In this document: one piece after another, positions 32,890 through 43,852 of the stretch
Layout: every line of letters starts with the position of its first letter
Position numbering within the stretch: position 1 is the first letter of the stretch
Assembly (NCBI GenBank): GCA_963930645.1
Contig: OZ005648.1
Coordinates: 246,551,436 to 246,615,435, forward strand
Length of the DNA stretch: 64,000 bases
Origin: Salticus scenicus
Lineage: Eukaryota > Arthropoda > Arachnida > Araneae > Salticidae
Direction of reading: 5' to 3'
Program-made: the position numbers and the translations under genes
The notes under the pieces: generated by a model
What the model saw: only the letters and a program-made list of their open reading frames with translations
Databases searched by the model: none
What the model was told of the DNA's origin: nothing

Positions 32890-33931
32890 TGAACAAGAAA
32901 TGATTATTAGTTTTACATAACATACATTTGTAATTAATGCTAGAATGAAACTTAGATAACTTAAATTGTTTATCTTTATTTTGTTTACACTCATTCTTTT
33001 TACTCTCATTTTCATTACATAATTCCATAGATGCACATTTATCATTAATAAATTGTAAAAAGATCTCTAAAGTAGGAAAATCTATTTTTGCCGAATATTG
33101 TGCCCATTCTTCACGTGAATTATGGTCAAGTTTTTGTAATAAAATATAAATTAACCATACATCTCTTTCAGTAGCTTTAGTGTCAATAGTCTTTAATCCC
33201 CTAATTACTTCATCTGAAGTATCTGCTATCTTACGTAAGTTATATGCATTAGAATGAGTTACAGCTGGTTGATCCATAAAGGTTTTAATAAGTGCAGAAA
33301 TAATTTGTTTTTTCTTATCATACCTAGTAAGTAATTTTTCCCAGGCTTCTAGATAACTATTCTCAGATATTGGAATGAGTTTAATAATAGAAGCCGGTTC
33401 ATCTTTTAATAAACCCTTTAGGTATTGGAATTTTTGTACATTACATAAATTAACATTCTCGTGAACTAATGATATATACAAATCCTTAAAAGACATCCAA
33501 TCTTTATAATTACCGCTAAACGGGCAAATATTTAATTTTGGCAATCGAAAATTACTAGATATAGCATTTGTGTTAATGGATGGATTTTGAAAATTTAAAA
33601 CATTAGATTGCATGTTTACAGATAAATTTTTAAGTTTTTGTTGAAGCTTGGCTTTGGTTTCATAATATTTTAACTCAAATTCTTCTATTTCTGATACTTC
33701 ATCAGGTAATTCAGAATCGGCTTTATCAAAATCAGAATAAATAATTTCAATCTTTTCAAGTTTATTTAAGAGATCATGTTTTTGAAAAATTTGATTTTCA
33801 TTATTTATGAAATTCATAATTCTAGTAAGCGCAGATTTCGCTCTGCCTCGATAATGTTTTGTTATTTTTTCAGCATCTTCTAAAGCGACAGTTTCATTAC
33901 TGTCATCGTCATTGTTCTTTTTGTTTGCCAT
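32890..33931 (-). pseudogene. BEL/Pao gag (DUF1759-like)
   Basis: Open from the ATG at 33931. It contains LPKLNICPFSGNYKDWMSFK, FQYLKGLLKDEPASII and YDKKKQIISALIKT, the typical DUF1759/Gag pattern of BEL and related elements, then a first zinc knuckle CMLCKTNNHFLFKC. The frame runs on to 32723 in a wrong register; the true continuation is one base away, in the zinc-knuckle/protease frame. Start lies about 155 bp inside the 5' LTR. Confidence 0.88.
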
Positions 33932-34087
33932 GACTACGTAATGGAGTAATGCGAAAAACCAAAGTCAAACTTGTAAAATAGGAAAATAAGTACTTATCTG
34001 TTTTATTCCTTAAAAGCTGCTCTTGGATATCTAATTTGTAAGCTAGCCAAAATTCACACAGAATATCTCGCCGGTGCCTCCAAAAAA

Positions 34088-34471
34088 TGTTATGTAACAT
34101 GATGTGAAGATAACAATAAATACTCGTTCTTTCATTCACAAACCCAAACTATATTAAACATACAATACACAGATTTATGCGTTGAAAACATAAGTTGTGA
34201 TAAAACATTGCGATTGAATAATAAACAATATAATGTTAAGTAACAATGCGAAAATAACGCGAAAGATAGCATGCAAGCTACCGTGCGGATGAAAAAGAAC
34301 ATTTCTTAAACTGTTCTTTACGGTTTCTGTTTTTGTAGAGTTGAGATGTTCGTACCTGTTGAACAGAAAAAAAGTAAAGTTGAGATGAAAACAGTTAAAT
34401 CGAAAGTGTCATTGAGTACGGAGTTCTATTATGTTAAGAATCGAATATGACTGGATGGTGGGAATCGAACA
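34088..34471 (-). repeat. BEL/Pao 5' LTR
   Basis: Matches 2198-2581. On the coding strand it is followed by TTTTTTGGAGGCACCGGCGAG, where the primer-binding site should lie. Right flank is the TSD agtat (34472-34476). Confidence 0.92.
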
Positions 34472-34476
34472 AGTAT

Positions 34477-34620
34477 GTTGTTTAATTTAACGCTATTGTC
34501 TTTCAAATAATTTGAGCCAATACATCATAATGATAAAGAAATTTCATTGTGTCCCTGTAAAAATCTATCAGCGCTAGACCCACCAAAATCTATACAGTTC
34601 GCGCGACAGTGACCTACAAC
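34477..34620. repeat. Dispersed repeat, right of the BEL element
   Basis: 'ttgtttaatttaacgctattgtctttcaaataatttgagcc...accaaaatctatacagttcgcgcgacagtgacctac' matches units of the array at 59520-60960. It continues the piece at 2128-2192 and, after the MITE, resumes at 34839. Confidence 0.7.
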
Positions 34621-34830
34621 CATAGAATAATAATAAAGGAAGAAGGAGCACACCAATACTCTTAATGCTTACAAACCCCTTCTAGTAAAATGCCAGCGAA
34701 AGCTACTTTTGCTCCTCTCAACCTTGAAGTAGGGCACCGATCCTCAGCGCTATTATCGCTGTTTGTTGTGGCAATACAACAGCTTATGTAGAAACACTTA
34801 TGCTCCTTCTTCCTTTATTATTATTCTATG
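34621..34830. mobile_element. hAT-like MITE, copy 2 (210 bp)
   Basis: Same family as 258-466, with ends CATAGAATAATAATAAAGGA and TTATTATTATTCTATG. TSD cctacaac (34613-34620, 34831-34838). The interior differs mainly near 34725-34745. Confidence 0.88.
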
Positions 34831-35270
34831 CCTACAACATGTAGATAAATTTTCATCTCAATCGGATATTGGCATGTCAATGAGCAATTAGCAGTATCGA
34901 ACCCGCGATCACCTAATGGGCTTTTCCCAGCGTCGTCTGCTCAATCACGTGATATAGAAAAACAAAGAATCGAATTCTGAGAAACAAATTCAGTTAAATA
35001 TTATTCTTAAGAACAAAAGTATTAATATTTAATGTAAAATAAAATAAAAGTAATAGTGTGCATTTTTAAACAGTAGAATAATTGTATTTGTAAGTTTAAT
35101 AATTTTTAAAAAACACTTTATATGTTTATTTATTTTCACAAGTAAGAATTGATTTTTGTATGTTGTAGTGTAACTATTACATTAACTGATCTAGCAATAA
35201 ATAATGGAATGTTTATGGATTATAACTTGAAATTAATTTAAAATGTTTTAAGCTAAATTTAATCACGTAA

Positions 35271-36640
35271 CCCACGCTGATGTCATCCGCGAAATCAAAA
35301 AACTTAAAAATAAAAAAGCTCCAGGCATCAGCGGAATCACTAATGACGCCCTCAAGAATCTACCGTTCAGTTATATTCCAAAAATCCCCCATATGTTTAA
35401 TAATATTTTAAAATTTAATTATTTCCCTTTCTATTGGAAAACTGCAGTAATTGCTCAGGTTCTAAAACCTGCCAAACCCCTTATAGGGCTTCGAGTTATC
35501 GCCCAATCTCCCTTCTGAATGTTTTAAGTAAATTATTCGAAGCCTTTATTGCTCAATAGATTGATTCTCATATTTCAGAAAATAATATTATGATTCCAGA
35601 ACAATTTGGGTTCAGCAATGGCCTTTCAGCCCCTCCTATAGATTAGTTGAGCACATTACCACCGGCAAAATTCGGAAGCAATATACTGGCGGCAGTTTTT
35701 CTTGACATTGAAAAAGCATTTGACAAAGTTTGGACCTTTGGCTTAATTTTTTAACTTATTAATTATAATTTCCCCCCTCCCCTTATTAAATTAATTCATA
35801 GTTACCTACTTGGCACAAACTTCCACGTGAAGGTGAAAGACACTCTTTCACGGAACTTTTTTGCCCATTTCGGTGTTCCTCAAGGCTCCAAAATTAGTTC
35901 TAAACTATTTAATCTTTATATTAACGATATTCCCCGTTACGCTCATACCTCATTGGCTATTTTTGCAGACGATACCTGTATTTTCGCTTCAAGCGTCAAC
36001 AGCGTTATGCTATTTCGGCGATTTCCCGTCACCTCAAAATTTTAGTTAACTGGTTCTATAAATGGAGAATAGCATTTAATACTACCAAAACTGAAGCTAT
36101 TATTTTTTCACGTGGAATAAATGTAATGACATCTGATAAACGAGATAAATTCCAAATTAACCTCGGCGCCACCCCCTACCATGTTCAAATCACTGTAAAT
36201 ACCTTGGAGTTATTGTAGAGCAATCTCTCACTTTTCAACAACACATCCTTACCACGTGTAATAAATTCCATACAGCTAACTCGGAATAGCACATTAAACT
36301 TTAAAAACAAATTGTACACTTCCTACTTAAGACCCATTTTAACTTACGCTTGTATGGTATGGTCATATGCTGCTAAATCGCATATCAAGTTACTCATTAG
36401 GGCTCAAAATTCAACTATTCGGCAAATTCTTGATATGCCTTGTACGTTAGAAATTTTCATATTTATAAAGAAATTAATACTCCTCAACTTAATGATTTCA
36501 TCCAACACTTAAATGTTCAGTATCATTTAGCACTTGAAAGCTTAGATAACCCTGCTTTAAACACTCTCGCAACATATGACCATAATGATCCTCTTAATAG
36601 ACGCAGACCCAAAACGGGCCTCAGTCTAAACTCCCACCTT
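35271..36640 (+). pseudogene. LINE reverse transcriptase, frame-broken
   Basis: Three-frame reading gives the RT motifs in order: REIKKLKNKKAPGISGIT, SSYRPISLLNVLSKLFEA, PEQFGF, VFLDIEKAFDKVW, HFGVPQGSKISSKLFNLYIN and the catalytic box FADDT at about 35964. The C-terminal region has YLRPILTYACMVW. Several stops and frameshifts (near 35480, 35560, 35650, 36010, 36200) show it is dead. The motif set fits Jockey-clade non-LTR elements. Confidence 0.85.
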
Positions 36641-37122
36641 TAACCTTTTTTTTTGGTGTTAGCTTTTTTGTCTTTTCACTTTTCTATCGCCTTCGGGCCT
36701 TGACTTTTCTTTGGAGATTATATCCTGTCCTTGTCTTTGTGTTGTGTGTTTTTTGTCCTTGTGTTAAAAAAAAAAAAAAAAAAATCTGTGTTTTAACATA
36801 CCAATATATATATATATATAAATTTTGCTCCTTGAAAAATAAAAAATATTCTTACTATCTCTAAACTTTCTCCTAGTTGCGTAATGCTGTACTTAACCTT
36901 TCTACTCATTTTTAATATTGTGTTTCATCTTTCCATAAGCTCTAAAGTTCCTTTGTTATTGTTATTTGTTCCTTTTATGTCCCCCCCCTCTCTCCATTGC
37001 AGTGAAATTGTTGTTCGGGACTCTCACTCCGTTAGCTTCCACTTTTAGGAAAAGGAGGATGCGTGACGCTATCACAGGTGCCTCCCAACCATTCCATCCT
37101 AACTTCTTTTCCTAATCACGTA
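35271..37122 (+). mobile_element. 5'-truncated LINE (Jockey-like), inserted in element A
   Basis: Flanked by an 11 bp duplication taatcacgtaa (35260-35270, 37123-37133). The coding part is RT and C-terminal region; the 3' part holds a pyrimidine-rich stretch, an A run at about 36765-36784 and a (TA)n run at 36808-36821. The element begins inside the RT domain, so it was truncated on insertion. Confidence 0.82.
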
Positions 37123-37142
37123 AAGATGTTACAACAAGTTAA

Positions 37143-37867
37143 TGGACTCTTCCCAGTTTCGTCTGCTCAATCACGTGATAGAGAAAAACGAATAATCGAA
37201 TTCTGGGAATCGAATTCAATTAAATATTGTTCTTAAGAACGAAAATGTTAATATTTAATATAAAATAAAATAAAAGTAATATTGTTCATTTGTAAACAGT
37301 AGAATAGTTGTATTTGTAAATTTAATAATTTTTTAAAAACACACTTTATGTGTGTTTATTTATTTTCAACTGTAAGAATCGATTTTTGTATGTTCTAGTG
37401 TAACTGTTACATTAACTGATCTAGCAATAAATAATAGCTTGTTCTTGTGCAATGTTTATGGATTATAATTTGAAATTCTAAAACGTTATCATTTAATTTA
37501 ATTGCATAAAGGTGTTACAACAAGTTAATTAACTTAGTTACTGGTCTAAATGGGTAGTACGATATTGCACTGTCACTGATTTAAGTGCCAAAAATCAGAG
37601 TATTTAACGTGTTCTTCATGAACATCACTAACAAATATAAACTAAATGATGATTGTAAATGTATGCAGCAAACAAAAGATGATGAATAATGATATAAAAT
37701 GGATTAAAAATGATGATGTATGAAAAAATAACACAGATTAAATACGATTGATCAAAAATAAGAATAGAAAATATGTTATTTCAGCAATCGCTATACATAA
37801 ACAAGACTTCGCCTGCTATTTATTTTCCTCTATCATGTGACCTCTGACGTCAGGTGGGAAGAGCCCA
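37143..37867. mobile_element. TIR element 'B' (725 bp) with TTAA duplication
   Basis: Ends TGGACTCTTCCCA and TGGGAAGAGCCCA, flanked by TTAA on both sides (37139-37142, 37868-37871). TTAA points to piggyBac or a similar superfamily. It is a second copy of element A inserted into A; A's sequence continues across it (acaacaag/gttagttac). No ORF. Confidence 0.72.
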
Positions 37868-38416
37868 TTAAGTTAGTTACTCTCCAAAATGGCTTTACAC
37901 TGTACGACGTTGCTCTGTTAATGATATAAGCACCAAAAATCAGAGTACTTGTTCTCCATCAACATTAATAACAAATATAAACTAAATGATGATTGTAAAT
38001 GTATACAGAAAGCAAAAGATGAGGAATATTATATAAAATAGATTAAAAATTATGATGTATAAAAAAATAGCACAGATTAAATCGGATTGATTAAAAATAA
38101 GAATAGAAAATGTGTTATTTTAGCAATCGCTATAGATATAGAAGACTTCGTCTGCTATTTGTTTATCTATGTCATGTGACCTCTGATGTCAAGTGGGAAG
38201 AGCCCATTACGACTACGAACTTGGCGCTCTATTGATCGGGCTATTGCGGCTTCAACCTTACACGGAATTTTTGTAACTTGTGAATTGCACTCCTAATAAT
38301 GTTCTTCATATGCTTTTTTCTTTCAGTTAATATATCCATACTAAAAATAGGAAACAAACGAATTATAAACTGTTTTCCAATCATCTGGAGTTTCATACTA
38401 AGATCAATCAGTGAGA

Positions 38417-38473
38417 ATGGCATCAGTCAAATTAAATCAAACTAGCAATTGGAGCTCTTACCAAAAGCAAAAG
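38417..38473 (+). CDS. Candidate host gene, first coding exon (19 codons)
   Basis: ATG at 38417 opens MASVKLNQTSNWSSYQKQK and ends at AAG|GTAAAT. The exon ends in phase 0, matching the phase-0 start of the coiled-coil exon at 51306. Upstream (38207-38416) is plain non-repetitive sequence that could be the 5' UTR, with TE A ending at 38206. That this exon belongs to the same gene as the coiled-coil exons is inferred from strand, order and phase only. No family is recognised. Confidence 0.4.
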
Positions 38474-38526
38474 GTAAATTTTAAGTATTTTGCATTGCAT
38501 TATATTTTAAAGATTTTCTTTGCATC

Positions 38527-38745
38527 TGTAGCGGTTGCTGCATCTAAAACCTCATTTTTCAGTTAAAAACAAATAAAATTATACTTTTTAGTTTTAGAAT
38601 ATTATTTATTTTTTAAACGCTGTTTTTTTTTTTTTTCCAACATTGTTTTACATGAATAGAATAACTTTATAATCTCCGTTGCCATACAATATAAAATTAA
38701 AAGTTGTGGAAGCAAAGATTATATATGTGACGCATAGAGGTTACA
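38527..38745 (-). repeat. Gypsy 1 3' LTR
   Basis: Pairs with 43538-43755; small indels in the T run and the ATT repeats. Confidence 0.88.
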
Positions 38746-38887
38746 CTACTCCTCTTCCAAGCAACATAGTTGCGATACAAGATAAATATAATGGGTAATA
38801 TCACATGAATAATTACATTGCAGTAAAACAGGTAAATGCTATTTACAAAATATTTACAAACATGAAATTGAAAGTAAATGTGCAAAA

Positions 38888-40015
38888 CTAAAAGTTCACA
38901 AAATCTTGATAACATGATGGAAAAGTAATTCTTCTTCCGCTTCGGGTTGTTTTAAATTTTGGATCCTCCGACTTATCACTTTCAACTCGATTTAATGGAA
39001 TTTTCGGTATTTCTTTATTTGTTGGGTATTGAGCATCATCTTCCTCTGAGGCTAGTAAATACGCTTGTTTCAGTCGATCTACGGAAACGATGATATCTTT
39101 TCCTTTAATTCTTACTGTAAAATACTTGTCACTTCTGGCCATTACAGGAAAAGGTTGTTCATAAGGGGTTTTAATGTTTTCTTGACACGGTCCACTCTGA
39201 CAAACACATGTGAACATGTTTCTAAATCTTTATGGAAAAATAATTTCTGTTTTCGTTTGCATTGTCTTTTAACTGTTTTTAAAATTTCCATTTGTTTTCG
39301 CAATTCACTTGTAAAGGTTCTATTTTGGTTGTAGGTTCTTGAAAGAACTCTCCTGGTAGCTTAAGTGATTTACCATAAATCATTTTTGGGATGGAATAGT
39401 TGGTATCATTACGTAGAGATGCACGCATGCCAAGGAGTGCAGTTGGTAATGTTTCATTCGTTTGACTTTATTGTGGGCTCTGATGGCTGCTTTTAATGTT
39501 CTGTGCGTCTTTCAATTTTTCCATTGCTTTGTGGATGGTATGACGTTGTTGTTTGTAGTTTAATTCCGCAAATAGTGGCTAAGCTTTTGAAGAGTTCTGA
39601 TATGAATTGATTTCCTCTGTCTGTGATCACACTGTAAGGAACACCAAAGCGACAGATCCAATTTGTATAAAAAGCTTGTGATTGTTTCTGAGGTAATATT
39701 TTCTATTGGTATAACATCCATCCAACAAGTAAAATGATCGATGCATGTTAAACAATATTTATTTTCATTGGATGGTGGGTATGGTCCAATTATATCTATA
39801 TGAATTATGCTAAATCTTTCATCAGGTTCTTCAAATGAGATAAATTTGGAATAGGTATGACGAATAATTTTATTTTTCTGACAGCTAATGCAAGTTTTAG
39901 CCCATTCTCTAACATCTTTTTTTATATTCTTCCAAATGAATTTCGATGACACTTGTTTCACTGTTGATTTTATGCCAGGATGATTCAAGTCATGCATTTT
40001 GTGGAAAACATTCAT
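38888..40015 (-). pseudogene. Gypsy 1 integrase and C-terminal tail
   Basis: 39560-40015 contains the zinc-binding end (HPGIKSTVKQV, WAKTCISCQKNK) and the first catalytic Asp region (IHIDIIGPYPPSNENKYCLTC). 38888-39217 holds the tail with FTVRIKGKDIIVSVDRLKQAY and RSGRRITFP, a chromodomain-free integrase C-terminus common in arthropod Gypsy elements. The piece between them, with the remaining catalytic residues, is broken by frameshifts. Similar in sequence to the integrase of Gypsy 2 at 49407. Confidence 0.85.
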
Positions 40016-40189
40016 TCGAAAAATTGTGGTATAAATGGTCGAATATTTTGAGTTGAAACATCACATCAAATTATTTTTCCTGAGGGTAGTTTATATTGTT
40101 TAAAGTTTAAATTTTTGGCATTGTTTAGTCATTCCTTTAGTTCTTCACAACGAGATATGTAAATTAGAGTGCTGATTCAATGGAAGAAG

Positions 40190-40762
40190 GATTAGCTTTC
40201 CGTGGTTCAAGATGAATCACGTGACATGCTCCAATAGGTTGCTGTGTTTGGCTCTTTATCGCTATTTTGGCATTTAAAATACCAGTTCAACAAATTATCA
40301 TTATTATTAGGTAACATGAAAGTCCTAAGACCGAATTAAATTGTTTTTAAAATAATTTTACACATATTTCACATTTTAATAAATAATAAAATACCTTTTT
40401 TTTCATTGTTTCCCAACAAAGTTTAAAAGTGCTTATAAAAGAAAATTTAAACTTTTAAAGAGCTAAATTTAACAACGAATAATAATTTTTCAACTAGTTT
40501 TAAGCATTTTGTCGGTTAAAGTTCAACTACACGAAATAAAAATGAAGTAAAATCAAAATCAAAATGATTTAGAACAAAAGAATATTAAACTACGAAAGTA
40601 AACAAAAACATTGGCGGTTATGACTTATGCGAAGAACAATCTCTAAACCGTTGCCACAGAAATTTACTGAAAATAAGCTGTTACCAAGGGAACCACCGAA
40701 TACGCAGGTGCAAGGAGAGCATGTCACATGACTCATCTTGGACCTTCTCAAGGGTTACCATT
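40190..40762. mobile_element. Inverted-repeat insertion inside Gypsy 1
   Basis: GGTTCAAGATGAATCACGTGACATGCTCC (about 40204) is repeated in inverted form as GGAGAGCATGTCACATGACTCATCTTGGACC (about 40714). Gypsy coding sequence resumes on both sides. Borders are approximate and no clear TSD is seen. No ORF with a known motif. Confidence 0.5.
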
Positions 40763-41134
40763 TATCACTCTACTTTATATATCTTCATTGTTTCTTTGCT
40801 CATCTGCAATTTTGTCTTAATCGTTATCCGAAATGAATTCAATTCTAGACATCGAGTCTGCAACAATATTATATTCCCCAGTTATGTATTTTATATTGGT
40901 CGAAAATTGAGAAATATAGTGGAGATGTCTTAGCTGTCTTGGTGATGCTTTATCACTTTTTTGTTTAAATGCAAATGTAACTGGCTTATGATCTGGGAAT
41001 ATTGTGAATTCTCAGCCCTTTAACATGTGTTTAAAGTGTTTGATTGAAAGGTAAATGCTTAAGAGTTCTCGATCATATGTACTGTAAGATTTTTGAGTTT
41101 CATTTAACTTTTTGGAATAAAATACTATTGGTTT

Positions 41135-42358
41135 CTAGTGTTCTTCATACTGCTGTAGAACAGATCCAATTGCAAAATTAGAGGCACCTGTACATAAAGT
41201 TAATGGTAAATTTGAATTTGGAAACGTTAGTAAAGCAGCATTGGCTAAATCTTCTTTGCATTTTTCAAAGGCTTTCTTCGCTTCGTCAGTCCATGAAATT
41301 TTTCTTCGATCTTTCTTTGTTGAACCTTTCAAATATTCATTTAGAGGGGCTTGGATCTTTCAAGTATCTTCTATAAAAAATAATCATTCCTAAAAATTTA
41401 CGAAGATCGTAAATAATTTCAGGAAGCTTGTAGTTCGTTATGGCTTGAATTTTTTCTGGAAGAGGTTTTGAGCCGTTCGGTGTTATTAAATATCCCAAAT
41501 ATTCTAATTTATTCACTCCCAAAACTGATTTTCAAAGGTTAATGCGTAGACCATAATTTTGCAGTCTTTGGAATACTTCTGTGAGATGGTTTTCATGCAG
41601 CTCCTCAGATTCTGAAGCAATAAGGATGTCATTTAAAAATAGAAAAATAAAATTTAGTCCACTAAAAACTTCGTTAATAAATCGTTGAAAAGTTGATGGC
41701 GCATTTCGTAAGCCAAAATTCATTACATTGAACTAAAAAAGTCCAAATGGTGTTATTATAGCTGTTTTTTGTTTGTCTTCTTCTGCTATGGGGATTTGGT
41801 AATATACTTTAAATAAATCAAGTTTAGAAAATATCTTTTTGCCTTTTAACATGTGGTGGAAGTCTTCAGTTCTGGGCAAGGGTAAGCGATCTGATACTGT
41901 GACGTCATTGAGGCGTCGATAATCTCCGAATGGTCTCAGACTGCCGTCTTTTTTTTTTTTTTTTTTTTTTTTGCGACTAAATGAAGTGGACTTGCTCATG
42001 GAGATTTAGATGGTCTTATAATATCATTTTCAAGCATAAAGTGAAACTCTTGCTTAGCTATTTCTAATCTTTTTGGATCTAACTGCCTTGCTTTAGAATA
42101 AATTGGTTTACCATTAGTAGTGATATAGTGCTTAACATTGTGTTTTGTTTTAGAAATTAATAAATCAGGCTTTTTTATTTCTGGGAATTTTGCCAAAATA
42201 TTAGAAAATTTACCATTTTTATTCAAGGTGCTTACATTTGATTCATTGATTGATGATATAATTTCGCCAAGAATGCTCAGTTTAGTCACACCATCAATTA
42301 TTTTTTTATTTTTAATGTCAATCAATAAATTGTAGCGATTAAGGAAATCTGCACCCAA
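41135..42358 (-). pseudogene. Gypsy 1 reverse transcriptase and RNase H
   Basis: In successive frames: YNLLIDIKNKKIIDGVTKL, ARQLDPKRLEIAKQEFHFML, DGSLRPFGDYRRLN, FSKLDLFKVYYQIPI, FGLRNAPSTFQRFINEVFSG and then FLNDILIAS, where FLND stands in place of the usual YLDD. The connection region has YLGYLITPNGSKPLPEKI and RKFLGMIIFYRRYLK, and RNase H starts with KISWTDEAKKAFEKCKEDLA. A T run at 41948-41972 causes one frame break. Dead by mutation of the active site and stops. Confidence 0.88.
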
Positions 42359-42426
42359 AATGCCTTTACCGACTTTGGCTACAATAAATGGTCATTAAAA
42401 ATTACGGCGAAGTTTCAAATCAAGTG

Positions 42427-43530
42427 TTAAAATTTTGTGACCAAAACACGGAATTTCAGTACCATTTGCGGCAAAAGTTTGAAATCGTTACTTATTTTGT
42501 AATTATAAGTGGCTGGAATCAGGCAAACATTTGCGCCACTATCAACCAAAAATTTTATCCCAGTATCTTTATCTATTACAAAAAGACTATAATTTAGTTC
42601 ATGGCAATTCTTTGAATTTTCAGCAGCAGAACTGGCCGCTAACTCTGATTCTGCTGCGCAGGTAAGTTTTCCTGTTTTTTCCACTCACATGGTGGTTTAC
42701 ATTTTTCCGGGAAGCATCGTGGTCCGAAAGTAAAGTGGTAATAACATCATTTGCCTCTCGGGTTATATCTCTTACGACTACGCTACTTCTGCCTCTTGAC
42801 ATAGATCTATTGTTTCTTCCTGTACTACGGCTTCGTCTTGGTTGGTGATTTAAATGAAGCTCTTAAATTCGCTGTTCTAATGAGTATATCTTATCCAATA
42901 ATTGCGACATAATATTTGGCGGCAGTCTTAAGCTCTTAGTTTCCGTTGAATGAGTCTCATATACTTCAGTTTGTGAATGCATGTCAAAAATCTTATCCGC
43001 CATAATCGCCAATTTATCAATGTTTTCATCACTAACCGCCAATATATGTTTGATATGATGCGGCAATTTTTCCATCCATAATGTTTTCAATGCCATGTCG
43101 GAAATATCATTGGTCGCCAAGAATTTCATTTTTTGCAAAAGGTGACTTGCTTCATGTCGCCAATTTCAATACCAGTAAAAAGGCGTTTGATTAGCTTGTT
43201 TTCGCTTTCTTTAAATGCATTTAACAAACATTCTTTTACGAATTAATATTTATTTTTAGCCGTCTTATCTCTTATTTTGTCCCAGATAGTGTCGATATAT
43301 TTTGGCTCCATTTGTGCGACAATGTAATTAAACATAGTGTCTTCATTAGTTATGCTATTAATTTTAAATTATGCTTCTATCTGATAAAACCAAATTTCAG
43401 GTTTATCTATCGAAAAAGGAGGAATTTTTACACTAACCTTCATAGCATCCGTAGAATTAGCACCAGTTGAATGGTCTTTTTTCTCCTCGGTATCAGTCAT
43501 AATATTTACAGTTGAAAATACGGGTCACCA
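42427..43530 (-). pseudogene. Gypsy 1 protease and gag remnant
   Basis: The protease is visible as YSLFVIDKDTGIKFLVDSGANVCLIP (DSG active site, about 42540). Gag is open at 42863-43138 with FLATNDISDMALKTLWMEKL and HIKHILAVSDENIDKLAIMADKI, a pattern of spider and insect Gypsy gags. Further gag sequence up to the 5' LTR is frame-broken. Confidence 0.78.
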
Positions 43531-43537
43531 AAAAGAA

Positions 43538-43755
43538 TGTAGCGGTTGCTACATCTAAAACATCATTTTTCAGTTAAAAACAAATAAAATTGTTCTTTTT
43601 AGTTTTAGAATATTATTATTATTTATTTATTTTTTAAACGCTGTTCTTTTTTTCAACATTGTTTTACATGAATAACTTTTAAATCTCCATTTCCATTCAA
43701 TGTAAAAATAAAGTCGTGGAAACAAAGATTATATATATGGCGCATAGAGGTTACA
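43538..43755 (-). repeat. Gypsy 1 5' LTR
   Basis: Pairs with 38527-38745. Directly abuts Gypsy 2 protease coding sequence at 43756. Confidence 0.88.
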
Positions 43756-43758
43756 GGA

Positions 43759-43848
43759 CTGCGGTTCTCGGTGGATTCAGGAGCTGATGTTAGTCAGCTG
43801 AAACTAATCGAAATTTTGAAACTAATCGAAATGAAACAGTAGATGATT
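43759..43848 (+). pseudogene. Gypsy 2 protease fragment
   Basis: Reads LRFSVDSGADVSQLKLIEI, with the DSG active site of a retropepsin, then is cut by the TTAA insertion at 43849. The remaining protease and linker continue right of that insertion at 45472. Confidence 0.75.
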
Positions 43849-43852
43849 TTAA

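Larger units (their letters stand above)
2198..34471 (-). mobile_element. BEL/Pao LTR retrotransposon, interrupted by 26 kb of younger insertions
   Basis: Both LTRs (2198-2581 and 34088-34471, 384 bp) run TGTTATGTAAC to GGAATCGAACA and differ at about 11 positions by eye, roughly 3 percent. The TSD is agtat (2193-2197, 34472-34476). Coding order on the minus strand is gag, zinc knuckles, aspartic protease (right of the Helitrons), then RT, RNase H, integrase and a DUF5641-like tail (left of them). Several frameshifts and stops, plus a missing segment between protease and RT, make it defective. Only 3.9 kb on the left and 2.1 kb on the right are BEL sequence; 6094-32331 is inserted DNA. Confidence 0.93.
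34917..38206. mobile_element. TIR element 'A', interrupted by a LINE and by element 'B'
   Basis: Left end TGGGCTTTTCCCAGCGTCGTCTGCTCAATCACGTGATA, right end ATGTGACCTCTGATGTCAAGTGGGAAGAGCCCA. Its left segment (34917-35270) matches element B at 37143-37470, and its right segment (from about 37871) matches B's right half. Flanks are ctaa and ttac, perhaps a decayed TTAA. No transposase is seen. It stops about 210 bp before the candidate host start codon at 38417. Confidence 0.65.
38527..43755 (-). mobile_element. Gypsy LTR retrotransposon 1, decayed
   Basis: LTRs at 38527-38745 and 43538-43755 (about 219 bp, TGTAGCGGTTGCT to CGCATAGAGGTTACA) with modest divergence. Between them on the minus strand are gag, protease, RT, RNase H and integrase remnants in order. 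The flanks (gcatc on the left, ggact on the right) do not match, so no TSD. The right flank is protease sequence of Gypsy 2. An inverted-repeat insertion sits at about 40190-40762. Confidence 0.88.
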
